Positions 23,538 through 29,211 of a DNA stretch of 29,211 nucleotides are shown piece after piece. Position 1 is the first letter of the stretch. Each line of letters starts with the position of its first letter. The notes under the pieces were generated by a model that did no database searches, was not told the origin of the DNA, and saw only the letters and a program-made list of their open reading frames with translations. This DNA is from Aquificota bacterium. GTDB lineage: Bacteria; Thermosulfidibacterota; Thermosulfidibacteria; Thermosulfidibacterales; Thermosulfidibacteraceae. The position numbers and the translations under genes were made by a program. The stretch lies in the NCBI GenBank assembly GCA_015494645.1, contig WGAU01000104.1:1-29211 (forward strand), in the 5' to 3' direction.

Positions 23538-23931
23538 GGGGAGCCAGCCGGTCTGTAAGCCGGGTTCTGTTCCCCGCTCTTTACGGGGCGGCGGTCATTC
23601 ATCTGGGACGCCGGTTACCCGGCGCCTCCAGCGGCCTACCCGGAGGCATCGGGCGGGCCACCCTTATCCCGCCAAAGGCGGGAACGCCTCCCTATTTGGC
23701 CTTGCCCCGGGTGGGGTTTACCGTGCCTTCCCCTGTCACCAGGGGAAGCGGTGGGCTCTTACCCCACCGTTTCACCCTTACCGGGCAATCTCAAGAGGCC
23801 CGGCGGTCTGTTCTCTGTGGCACTTTCCGTCCCTCACGGGACCTGGGTGTTACCCAGCACCCTGCCCTGTGGGGCCCGGACTTTCCTCCGACGGATAAAC
23901 CGCCGGCGACCGCCCGACCTGCTGGGTCCCC
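23538..23931 (-). ncRNA. rnpB: RNase P RNA (bacterial type A)
   Basis: The catalytic RNA that matures tRNA 5' ends. On the minus strand the conserved core is clear: GGAGGAAAGTCCGGGC near the 5' end, GGGTAA after the first P-domain, ACAGAGAACAGACCGCC, GGTAAGGGTGAAACGGTG, GGCACGGTAAACCCCACCC, GGGGCAAGGCCAAATAGG and the 3' block AGATGAATGACCGCC with ACAGAACCCGGCTTA. Helix P1 forms between GGGGACCCAGCAGGTC at the 5' end and GACCGGCTGGCTCCCC at the 3' end, which sets the limits. G+C is clearly higher than in nearby genes. The first 82 nt also encode the C-terminus of rnhA. No terminator follows; gdh begins 36 nt on. Confidence 0.97.
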
Positions 23932-24317
23932 TCCCGAACCGCCAGCTTTGCCAACCTATCCGCTTCCTTGTTATGTTCCCTCTTAACAAAAAAGATGCGA
24001 ACCCTTTTAAAGCTTTTCAACAGTTCCCTTGCTCTCTGATGCAACAGCTTGAGGTGGGACGACTTGACCCTGTAGGTTCCCTCCAACTGCCTCACCACAA
24101 GCTGAGAATCGGAGTAAACCTCTACCTCATCAACCCCCTCTTTTAGGGCTCTTTCCAAGCCCCTAACGAGGGCTGTGTACTCAGCTACATTGTTAGTGGC
24201 TTTACCAATAAAGCCCCTCTCCTCAAACCTAACACCGTTAACCTCAAGGACAAAACCGTAACCCGCAGGACCTGGATTGCCACTGCAAGCCCCATCAAAA
24301 AATAGCCTACCCTTCAT
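23850..24317 (-). CDS. rnhA: Ribonuclease HI (RNase H, type I-like)
   Basis: RNase H cleaves the RNA strand of RNA-DNA hybrids. The four catalytic acids are present: Asp8 (FFDGACSGNPGPAGYGF), Glu46 (NNVAEYTAL), Asp70 (VYSDSQLVV) and Asp120 (EHNKEADRLAKLAV). The compact form without a basic protrusion resembles RnhC/cyanobacterial-like or archaeal type I enzymes. The normal fold ends near residue 127. A further 28 residues (REGTQQVGRSPAVYPSEESP and onward) are encoded within the 5' domain of rnpB, and the stop codon is the TAA of that RNA's conserved GGGTAA. The ATG overlaps the zinc-ribbon gene by 11 nt. The tail is low in structure and probably has no catalytic role. Confidence 0.94.
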   Translation of the reverse strand: MKGRLFFDGACSGNPGPAGYGFVLEVNGVRFEERGFIGKATNNVAEYTALVRGLERALKEGVDEVEVYSDSQLVVRQLEGTYRVKSSHLKLLHQRARELLKSFKRVRIFFVKREHNKEADRLAKLAVREGTQQVGRSPAVYPSEESPGPTGQGAG

Positions 24318-25032
24318 CGGTAGAGCTTTTCTCCTCCCAGTAGTAGAGTATACGTCCGCAGAAGGGGCACTGGGTTATGGTCTCCCCTTTCTTTACCTCC
24401 AAAAAGAGCTGAGGGGGAAGCTCGGTAAAGCACCCATGACAAGTCTGATTGGCAGCTCTTGCCACGGCAGAACCTTTTGTGGCCTTGAGTTTTTCGTAAA
24501 GCCTTTTCAGCCTCGAATCCAAGCTTTCCCAGAGACGCTCCTTTTCCTTAAGTGCTTCCTCAAGTTCCTTATCAATCTTCTCCGTAAGCTCCCTACACTT
24601 GGCCTCCTCTTGTTTTAAGAGAGCCTCAAGCTCTTTAACCCTCTTCTCAGCTTCCTCAATAACCTTATCCATCTCCTCGTCTTTGTCCAAAAGGATAATT
24701 ATCTCATCTTCGGTGTTGCTTATCTCCTCTTTGAAGCTTTCTATCTCCCTCAGAAGAGCTGCGTATTCTTCATTGGTCTTTACCTTGAAGAGTCTGGCCT
24801 TTCTGTCAGCTATCTTCTCAGCAAGCTCGTCCAAAAGCTTCTCCTTGCTCCTTCTTTGAAGGGCTATCTCTTTTTTCGTGTTTTTGGCCTTTTCAAACTC
24901 TTTCTTAGCCTTTTCCAACTCCCTCTTAAGGCCATCCAATCTCTCAGGGATCTCCCTCTGATCCCTTTTTCTCTCAACGATGAAGCTATCCACGGACTGA
25001 AGTTTGATAAGAATCTCAAGGTCCTTATGCAT
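24307..25032 (-). CDS. Coiled-coil protein with C-terminal C4 zinc ribbon (DUF164 type)
   Basis: The first 190 residues are an almost unbroken charged coiled coil (two long helical stretches). They are followed by a zinc ribbon with CHGCF near residue 197 and CPFCGR near residue 221, two CxxC pairs. Proteins of this build (zf-RING_7, formerly DUF164) are widespread; some resemble FlgZ/CT398-type proteins and many lie beside Nif3-like genes, as here. The role is unsettled, with nucleic acid or secretion-related binding proposed for relatives. The start overlaps the nif3 stop (TAATG). No signal peptide. Confidence 0.9.
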   Translation of the reverse strand: MHKDLEILIKLQSVDSFIVERKRDQREIPERLDGLKRELEKAKKEFEKAKNTKKEIALQRRSKEKLLDELAEKIADRKARLFKVKTNEEYAALLREIESFKEEISNTEDEIIILLDKDEEMDKVIEEAEKRVKELEALLKQEEAKCRELTEKIDKELEEALKEKERLWESLDSRLKRLYEKLKATKGSAVARAANQTCHGCFTELPPQLFLEVKKGETITQCPFCGRILYYWEEKSSTDEG

Positions 25033-25799
25033 TACATGCCTCCCGTGTATCTGAAAGGATTCTTTTGGCTCTCTGCCACCACACAGTCCAAACCTCTATC
25101 TTCCAGAAAGGAAGCCATAAGGCTACAGAAGGGCAACTCCGTGTGGTAGTGCCCCGCATCCACAACCCACATTCTTCCCAGAGCCTCCTGGGCGGCGTGA
25201 TACTTTACATCCCCCGTGATGTAGCACTGAACGCCTTTAGAAAAGGCTTCTCCAATAAGATCACCTCCGCTTCCGGGGCATACTGCTACCCTCTCTATGG
25301 GAGCAAAGGGCCCTTCCACCAATCTCAAGGGCACATCCTTCCCTAAAGCACCTTTAATCTTCCCAACAAGCTCATCTATGTTAGAAAAGCTTCCCCTGCA
25401 CACCCTGCCTATTCCCTCACTGGTTAAAGGTCCTTCCACCTCAAGCCCCAGAAGATGCGCCACAAAATCGGCAAGTCCCCCTTCAGCGGCATCCACGTTG
25501 GTGTGGAAACTCAGCACGGAAATGCCAGATTCAACCAACCTAAACAGGATCCTTCCCAGAGTCTCATCCCTTCGCAGACTCCTAATGCCCCTGAAGATCA
25601 AAGGATGATGGGACACGATAACATTGCAGCCAAACTTCAGAGCCTCAGCAACCACGTTCCCGCTCACATCCAAACAGACAAGAACTCTTCCCACCTCATC
25701 CTCTGGATCTCCCACCTGCATTCCACTGTTGTCCCAATCAAGCGCCAAAGAAAGGGGAAAGGCCTCGTCCACCAGCTCAAGAAGTTCCCTGACCTTCAT
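25032..25799 (-). CDS. Nif3-like dinuclear metal center protein
   Basis: The 255 residues show the Nif3/YbgI fold: DWDNSGMQVGD near residue 22, IVSHHPLIFRG near residue 60, SFHTNVDAAEGG near residue 95 and the C-terminal ITGDVKYHAAQEA with DAGHYHTE, whose His and Glu bind two metal ions. Some are annotated as GTP cyclohydrolase I type 2, on thin evidence; the true reaction is not established. I chose the ATG at 25799, preceded by GGGAG and giving the normal MKVRELLELV start. A longer reading would pass through the upstream terminator and is not credible. It starts about 14 nt beyond that terminator. It is followed by the zinc-ribbon gene, a frequent pairing. Confidence 0.93.
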   Translation of the reverse strand: MKVRELLELVDEAFPLSLALDWDNSGMQVGDPEDEVGRVLVCLDVSGNVVAEALKFGCNVIVSHHPLIFRGIRSLRRDETLGRILFRLVESGISVLSFHTNVDAAEGGLADFVAHLLGLEVEGPLTSEGIGRVCRGSFSNIDELVGKIKGALGKDVPLRLVEGPFAPIERVAVCPGSGGDLIGEAFSKGVQCYITGDVKYHAAQEALGRMWVVDAGHYHTELPFCSLMASFLEDRGLDCVVAESQKNPFRYTGGM

Positions 25800-25812
25800 T
25801 GGGTTGCTCCCA

Positions 25813-25851
25813 AATAAAAAAAGGGGAATGCGCCAGAGGCACATTCCCCTT
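25813..25851 (-). terminator. Intrinsic terminator after tRNA(CAU)
   Basis: On the minus strand AAGGGGAATG-TGCC/GGC-GCATTCCCCTT forms a stem of 10 perfect pairs extended by about three more, closed by a small loop and followed by a run of seven T. The stem bases are 25821-25851. It lies 10 nt after the tRNA 3' end and would end the manC-prmA-cinA-tRNA transcript. Only 14 nt separate the T-run from the nif3 ATG. Confidence 0.9.
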
Positions 25852-25860
25852 GCATTCACA

Positions 25861-25934
25861 TGGGCCCGCCAGGGGTCGAACCTGGGACCTTCCGGTTATG
25901 AGCCGGTGGCTCTGGCCAGCTGAGCTACGGGCCC
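25861..25934 (-). tRNA. tRNA with CAU anticodon (elongator Met most likely)
   Basis: The 74-nt gene has acceptor GGGCCCG/CGGGCCC with discriminator A, D stem GCTC/GAGC, anticodon loop CTCATAA (anticodon CAT) and T arm CCAGG-TTCGACC-CCTGG. The 3' CCA is not encoded, unlike in tRNA-Ser. G1-C72 pairing and no three-GC anticodon initiator signature argue against initiator tRNA; tRNA-Ile with lysidine-modified CAU cannot be ruled out by sequence reading. The first pair of the anticodon stem is A27-A43, a mismatch. It lies 24 nt after cinA, so it may be processed from the same transcript. Confidence 0.93.
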
Positions 25935-25958
25935 ACAAATCTCTATTTTTTATTGCGG

Positions 25959-26762
25959 CTAACTCTTCCATTTGTCAAGAGCCTTTTTAAACTCCTCTAT
26001 AGCCTCATTCAAAAGGCCTTCTGCCTCTCTTTCATCTTCCGCCTCTACGGTGAACCTAACTGGTATATCTATACCCTCTCCAAAGGTATCGGGAAGGCTT
26101 TTAACATACACCTGAGGGTACCTTTCCCTAATCTCCTTGGTAACTTTGGCTATAACAGATTCATCCCCAACACCACTGTTTATAGTCTTCTCCCTAACCA
26201 CCTTGAGGCCTGGAAGCCTCTTAACAAACTCCTCTACTTTGGGAAGCACATACTGAGAAAACATGGCTTTCATCTCTTTGGGAACACCAGGCAGTGAAAC
26301 AACAGCATGAGGACCAAGCTTGAGATAACATCCAGGAGCTGCACCAACAGGGTTGGGAATGGGCACAGCCCCATCGGGAAGATAGGCCATTTTCTTTCTC
26401 TCAGGAGTGATCTCAGGCGAGCTCACCCAGCCCTTTTCATAGAACCTTTTGTACGCCTCCTCCACCATCTTCAGGGCATCTCTGTTCAGGGTAAGCTTCC
26501 TCCCCGTAGCTACAGAAACCGCCTCTAAGGTTTTGTCATCAAAGGTAGGACCAAGCCCACCTGTAGTGATCACAAGCATCACTCCGTACTTTATGGAAGT
26601 GAGAATTTCTTTTGAAATTTCCTCCACCACATCGTCCACAATCACGATTCTCTTCACCCTCAGGCCCAGGGAAGCCAACTGTTGAGCTATCCAGTTGGAA
26701 TTGGTGTCTAAAGTCTTACCGGTAAGAAGCTCTCTGCCTATGGCAACAATCTCCGCAAGCAT
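25959..26762 (-). CDS. cinA: CinA-like molybdopterin-binding domain protein (COG1058, no PncC domain)
   Basis: The 267 residues hold the MoCF-type domain of CinA: EIVAIGRELLTGKTLDTNSNWIA at the start, ITTGGLGPTFDDKT near residue 66, PNPVGAAPGCYLK and VVSLPGVPKEMKAMF near residue 153. Full CinA is about 400 residues and ends with a nicotinamide-nucleotide amidase (PncC) domain; that part is missing, and the frame ends cleanly at DKWKS. Such short forms are common in thermophiles and archaea and are linked to ADP-ribose pyrophosphatase-like activity. I prefer ATG at 26762 over the TTG just before it. It lies 4 nt after prmA, with a weak ribosome-binding site. Confidence 0.9.
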   Translation of the reverse strand: MLAEIVAIGRELLTGKTLDTNSNWIAQQLASLGLRVKRIVIVDDVVEEISKEILTSIKYGVMLVITTGGLGPTFDDKTLEAVSVATGRKLTLNRDALKMVEEAYKRFYEKGWVSSPEITPERKKMAYLPDGAVPIPNPVGAAPGCYLKLGPHAVVSLPGVPKEMKAMFSQYVLPKVEEFVKRLPGLKVVREKTINSGVGDESVIAKVTKEIRERYPQVYVKSLPDTFGEGIDIPVRFTVEAEDEREAEGLLNEAIEEFKKALDKWKS

Positions 26763-26766
26763 CAAG

Positions 26767-27576
26767 CTAAGCTTTTACTCCAGTTTTCTTCAAAAGTAAA
26801 CTTACCCATCGGTTCAGCTCAATCCGCTTGGAAGGACAAAACCCCACACTTCTGTAAAGATCAACAATGGTGGACTCATCTTCCTCAATAAATCCAGAGA
26901 TAATCAAAGAGCCACCCTCCGCCACAAGGCCAAACATAGTGTCCCTAAGGTAAACCAAGGTGAAGAAATCAAGATTTGCCATCACAAGTGTAAAGTTCCT
27001 ACCCACACAGGAAGCAGAACCAACCACCAGAAAAATCTTCTCCTCAAGACTATTGAGCCTGACGTTTTCCTTAGCATTTGAAATGGCAAGAGGATCTATG
27101 TCCACAGCAAAGGCCTTTCCTGCCCCCAATCTGCAAGACGCAATGGAAAGTATTCCCGATCCACAACCCACATCAAGCACCTCAGAAGGAAGTCTTTCCT
27201 CATCTAAAAGTAGCTTTAAAACCCCCTGAGTGCTCGGATGATCCCCCGTACCAAAGCCGGATCCGGGATGTATCACCACATCTACAAGATCCTCTCTCTT
27301 GCCGATCCAAGGTGGCCTCACAAAAAAAGATCCCACTTCAATTCCCTTAAAGGACTCTCTGAACCTATCCTCCCAGTTGGGTGCCTCCTTCACCTCGGCT
27401 TCACTGGGCAAGTCGGCAGGGGTTCGCCCTTCAAAGTACATCCTTAGAAAGAGCCTTCCATCTCTTTCCTCAACAGCCCATCCACCGCCGGGAGAGAACC
27501 TATCCACAAACGCCATAGCTTCCTCTTCGCTATTCACCCTCAAACACACTTCAAGAATCTTTTCTGCCCCAGTCAT
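26767..27576 (-). CDS. prmA: Ribosomal protein L11 methyltransferase PrmA
   Basis: PrmA trimethylates ribosomal protein L11 using SAM. The family signature PGSGFGTGDHPSTQ (near residue 107) is followed by VLDVGCGSGILSIASCRLGA and AVDIDPLAISNAKENVRLN, the methyltransferase core, and VMANLDFF as the catalytic-loop block. The N-terminal 90 residues form the L11-recognition domain and are poorly conserved as expected. I chose ATG at 27576, six bases after AAGGG; a TTG two codons earlier is possible. The start overlaps the end of manC by about 26 nt. It is a little shorter than E. coli PrmA (293). Confidence 0.92.
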   Translation of the reverse strand: MTGAEKILEVCLRVNSEEEAMAFVDRFSPGGGWAVEERDGRLFLRMYFEGRTPADLPSEAEVKEAPNWEDRFRESFKGIEVGSFFVRPPWIGKREDLVDVVIHPGSGFGTGDHPSTQGVLKLLLDEERLPSEVLDVGCGSGILSIASCRLGAGKAFAVDIDPLAISNAKENVRLNSLEEKIFLVVGSASCVGRNFTLVMANLDFFTLVYLRDTMFGLVAEGGSLIISGFIEEDESTIVDLYRSVGFCPSKRIELNRWVSLLLKKTGVKA

Positions 27577-28927
27577 CCTCAACCCTTATTATGTCATCCT
27601 CTTCCACATATTCTCCCGTCTGCACCTCCACAATCTCCAAAGGTATCTTGCCCACATTCTCAATTCTATGAAGTACAGACTTGGGAACATACACGCTTTC
27701 GTTCTCGTGGAGGAACACCTCCTTATCCCCCACCGTCACCTTGGCGGTGCCCTTCACCACTACCCAATGCTCTGACCGGTGATGGTGCATCTGAAGACTG
27801 AGCCTCTTTCCGGGGTACACATGAACCTTCTTTACCCTGAACCGATCACTTTTAAGCAGTTCTTCATAATATCCCCAAGGTCTGTAAACCCTCTTGTGCA
27901 AGGAAGCTTCAGGAACCCCTTTATTTTTTAAAAGCTCCACAGCATCCCTGACCCTCTGGGACTCACCCTTTTTCACCACAAGAAGCACATCCTTGGTGTT
28001 AACCACCACAATATCATCAACGCCGACAACAATCGGAATGGCATCCTCAGAAATCACCAAGCTCCTTCTCGTATCAATAAGCACCCCCTCCCTTCCCGAA
28101 ACTACATTTTCTAAAGCATCCTTGTCCGACACCTCGTAGTAGGCATCCCAGCTTCCCACATCACTCCATGAAAAGCTTGCAGGCACCATAACTAATTTAT
28201 CCGTCCTCTCCGCCAGAGAATAATCAATAGCCAAGGAAGGTATTTCCCCAAAGCGATCCTCAAGCTCCTTAAGGGGCATATCTATAAAAGGGGAGAACTC
28301 TGGAGAAAGACGGGATAGTTCCTCCAAAATTACCCTACCTTTAGCTATATAGATGCCCGAGTTCCAGAAGTGTCCTCCTTCCTCAAGCATCCTCTTTGCA
28401 ACATCTCTTTTGGGCTTTTCCACAAAACACACCACTTCATAGGCACCCGACAGATCTTTTCCCACCTTTATGTACCCAAAGCCTGTTTTTGGCTCTGTGG
28501 GAGGTATTCCTATGACAACCACTCTACCCTCCTGAGCAAAGGAGGCTGCTTTTTTCACATCCTCCGCAAAGGCATCATCAGGTTCTATGAGATGATCCGT
28601 GGGCATGAACACAAACACATCATCCACATCCCACCCCAAATCCTTTTCAGCCTTTCGTATTGCATATATAAAAGCTGCTGTAGTGTTCCTCATAGCCGGC
28701 TCAAGGATTAGATGTACACCCTCACCGAGCTGATGTCTCACCAAGAAGAAGTACTTTTTATTGGTAGATACAGCTACATCACTTTCTGATGAGAGGAGGA
28801 GTGCCCTGTTATATGCCCTTTGCAAAAAGCTCTTCCCCTTAAACTCAAGAAACTGCTTGGGATAGCTCTCTCTGGACAGAGGAAACAGGCGAGTCCCTCC
28901 ACCACCACACAACACCACCGTTTTCAT
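27551..28927 (-). CDS. manC: Bifunctional mannose-1-phosphate guanylyltransferase / mannose-6-phosphate isomerase
   Basis: The enzyme supplies GDP-mannose for polysaccharides. Residues 1-330 form the nucleotidyltransferase: VVLCGGGGTRLFPLSRESYPKQFL at the start, FVFMPTDHLIEP near residue 109, FVEKPKRDVAKRM and FWNSGIYI. Residues 340-458 form a cupin-type isomerase domain with RPWGYYEELL, the metal-binding LSLQMHHHRSEHWVVVKG and a final HRIENVGKIPLEIVEVQTGEYVEEDDIIR, typical of the type II enzyme. The 458 residues equal the family's length. GGAGG stands before the ATG. It is the first gene of the leftward operon and is divergent from the amidohydrolase. No other capsule or LPS genes are in the window. 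Confidence 0.96.
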   Translation of the reverse strand: MKTVVLCGGGGTRLFPLSRESYPKQFLEFKGKSFLQRAYNRALLLSSESDVAVSTNKKYFFLVRHQLGEGVHLILEPAMRNTTAAFIYAIRKAEKDLGWDVDDVFVFMPTDHLIEPDDAFAEDVKKAASFAQEGRVVVIGIPPTEPKTGFGYIKVGKDLSGAYEVVCFVEKPKRDVAKRMLEEGGHFWNSGIYIAKGRVILEELSRLSPEFSPFIDMPLKELEDRFGEIPSLAIDYSLAERTDKLVMVPASFSWSDVGSWDAYYEVSDKDALENVVSGREGVLIDTRRSLVISEDAIPIVVGVDDIVVVNTKDVLLVVKKGESQRVRDAVELLKNKGVPEASLHKRVYRPWGYYEELLKSDRFRVKKVHVYPGKRLSLQMHHHRSEHWVVVKGTAKVTVGDKEVFLHENESVYVPKSVLHRIENVGKIPLEIVEVQTGEYVEEDDIIRVEDDWGRKDS

Positions 28928-28990
28928 AAACTCATCCTCCTGCTATATTTGATAAAGTCAAAAACAAAATCTACCACGGAGGAAGCCACA
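28928..28990. other. Short divergent intergenic region (63 nt)
   Basis: Start codons of manC and the amidohydrolase face away from each other here, so both promoters must fit in or extend into the coding regions. AT-rich sequence (28940-28970) is present along with ribosome-binding sites on both strands (GGAGG at each end). I see fragments such as TTGATA and TTTGAC but no pair of boxes with good spacing. Confidence 0.4.
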
Positions 28991-29211
28991 ATGGAAGGCG
29001 CAATTGACATACACACTCACTACGCCAAAGCGGGCCACTGGAAGGAGTGGGTCAAGGAGTGGTGGGAGAAGATGAACTCCGAGGATTTTTGGCTGGTGGA
29101 AAACTACACTCCCGAAAACCTTCTCAGATATATGGATGAGGCCCAGGTGGAATACGCAGTGGTACTGGCGGAAAGGGCACCCAACGTCACAGGAGATACC
29201 CCCACGGAAAC
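28991..29211 (+). CDS. Amidohydrolase-like protein, PF04909 type (5' part, cut by window edge)
   Basis: An ATG preceded by GGAGGAA opens a frame that reaches the window end without a stop, giving about 73 residues. It starts with MEGAIDIHTHYAKAG, where the Asp-x-His-x-His pattern is the first metal-binding motif of the amidohydrolase superfamily. The next stretch is rich in Trp and Lys, and ENLLRYMDEAQVEYAVVLAE is the helix-strand that follows in amidohydrolase_2 proteins. These include decarboxylases and hydrolases of many substrates, so no reaction can be named from this part. It is the only plus-strand protein gene besides the aldolase. Confidence 0.75.
   Translation, partial: MEGAIDIHTHYAKAGHWKEWVKEWWEKMNSEDFWLVENYTPENLLRYMDEAQVEYAVVLAERAPNVTGDTPTE

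Noticed and set aside
23452..24146. Plus-strand open frames across rnpB
   Set aside because: They read the complement of a structured RNA and give Pro/Gly/Arg-rich products typical of chance frames in G+C-rich sequence.
25800..25859. Longer N-terminus for the Nif3-like protein
   Set aside because: It would be encoded by the terminator stem next to the tRNA; the normal family start is the ATG at 25799 with its own ribosome-binding site.
1..29211. CRISPR array, prophage or defence island
   Set aside because: No regular spaced repeats, integrase, phage structural genes or known defence families were seen; apart from the IS remnant the genes are core.

Overview
This window comes from a Gram-negative bacterium: it encodes a complete Tol-Pal outer-membrane system, two likely outer-membrane lipoproteins and MreB. 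Several things suggest a thermophile. The structural RNAs (RNase P RNA, SRP RNA, both tRNAs) look much richer in G+C than the protein genes, the proteins are rich in Lys, Glu and Val, and genes are packed with overlaps of a few bases. The exact lineage cannot be fixed from sequence alone. A deep-branching group (Thermosulfidibacter-like, Aquificota-like or Thermodesulfobacteriota-like) is my guess, not a demonstrated result.

Layout. (1) 1-4029, minus strand: ribBA-ribH-nusB-der-mltG, a tight operon joining riboflavin synthesis, transcription antitermination, ribosome assembly and peptidoglycan-strand termination, with a recognisable promoter at 4061-4088. (2) 4101-4549: a 449-bp internally deleted insertion sequence with both terminal inverted repeats, lying between two divergent promoters. 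(3) 4561-5398, plus strand: tRNA-Ser(GGA), the small 4.5S-type SRP RNA and a class II aldolase, apparently one transcription unit whose end overlaps mreB tail to tail. (4) 5374-25799, minus strand: about 20.4 kb of codirectional genes with no gap above 45 nt. In transcription order these are nif3-like, zinc-ribbon coiled-coil protein, rnhA, rnpB, a giant NAD-glutamate dehydrogenase, a THUMP methyltransferase, yebC, ruvC, a metallo-beta-lactamase/TPR protein, DUF47, pit, truD, tolQ-tolR-tolA-tolB-pal-cpoB, a double-GAF protein with a degenerate GGDEF domain, and mreB. (5) 25813-28927, minus strand: manC-prmA-cinA-tRNA(CAU), ending at a strong intrinsic terminator. (6) 28991-29211, plus strand: the start of an amidohydrolase, cut by the window edge.

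Functionally most of this is core housekeeping. Cell-envelope constriction (Tol-Pal), cell shape (MreB) and wall-strand termination (MltG) lie in two neighbouring clusters. The Pit transporter travels with its usual DUF47 partner. RNA processing genes (rnhA, rnpB, THUMP methyltransferase, truD) recur through the long train.

The observations most worth a second look are: rnhA reading on into the 5' domain of rnpB and stopping at the conserved UAA of that RNA; the catalytically dead GAF-GAF-GGDEF protein between tol-pal and mreB; the MITE-like IS derivative between two promoters; the nif3 start codon only about 14 nt beyond a strong terminator; and a metallo-beta-lactamase with an HxHxEH motif. 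I did not find a clear novel defence or mobile system.
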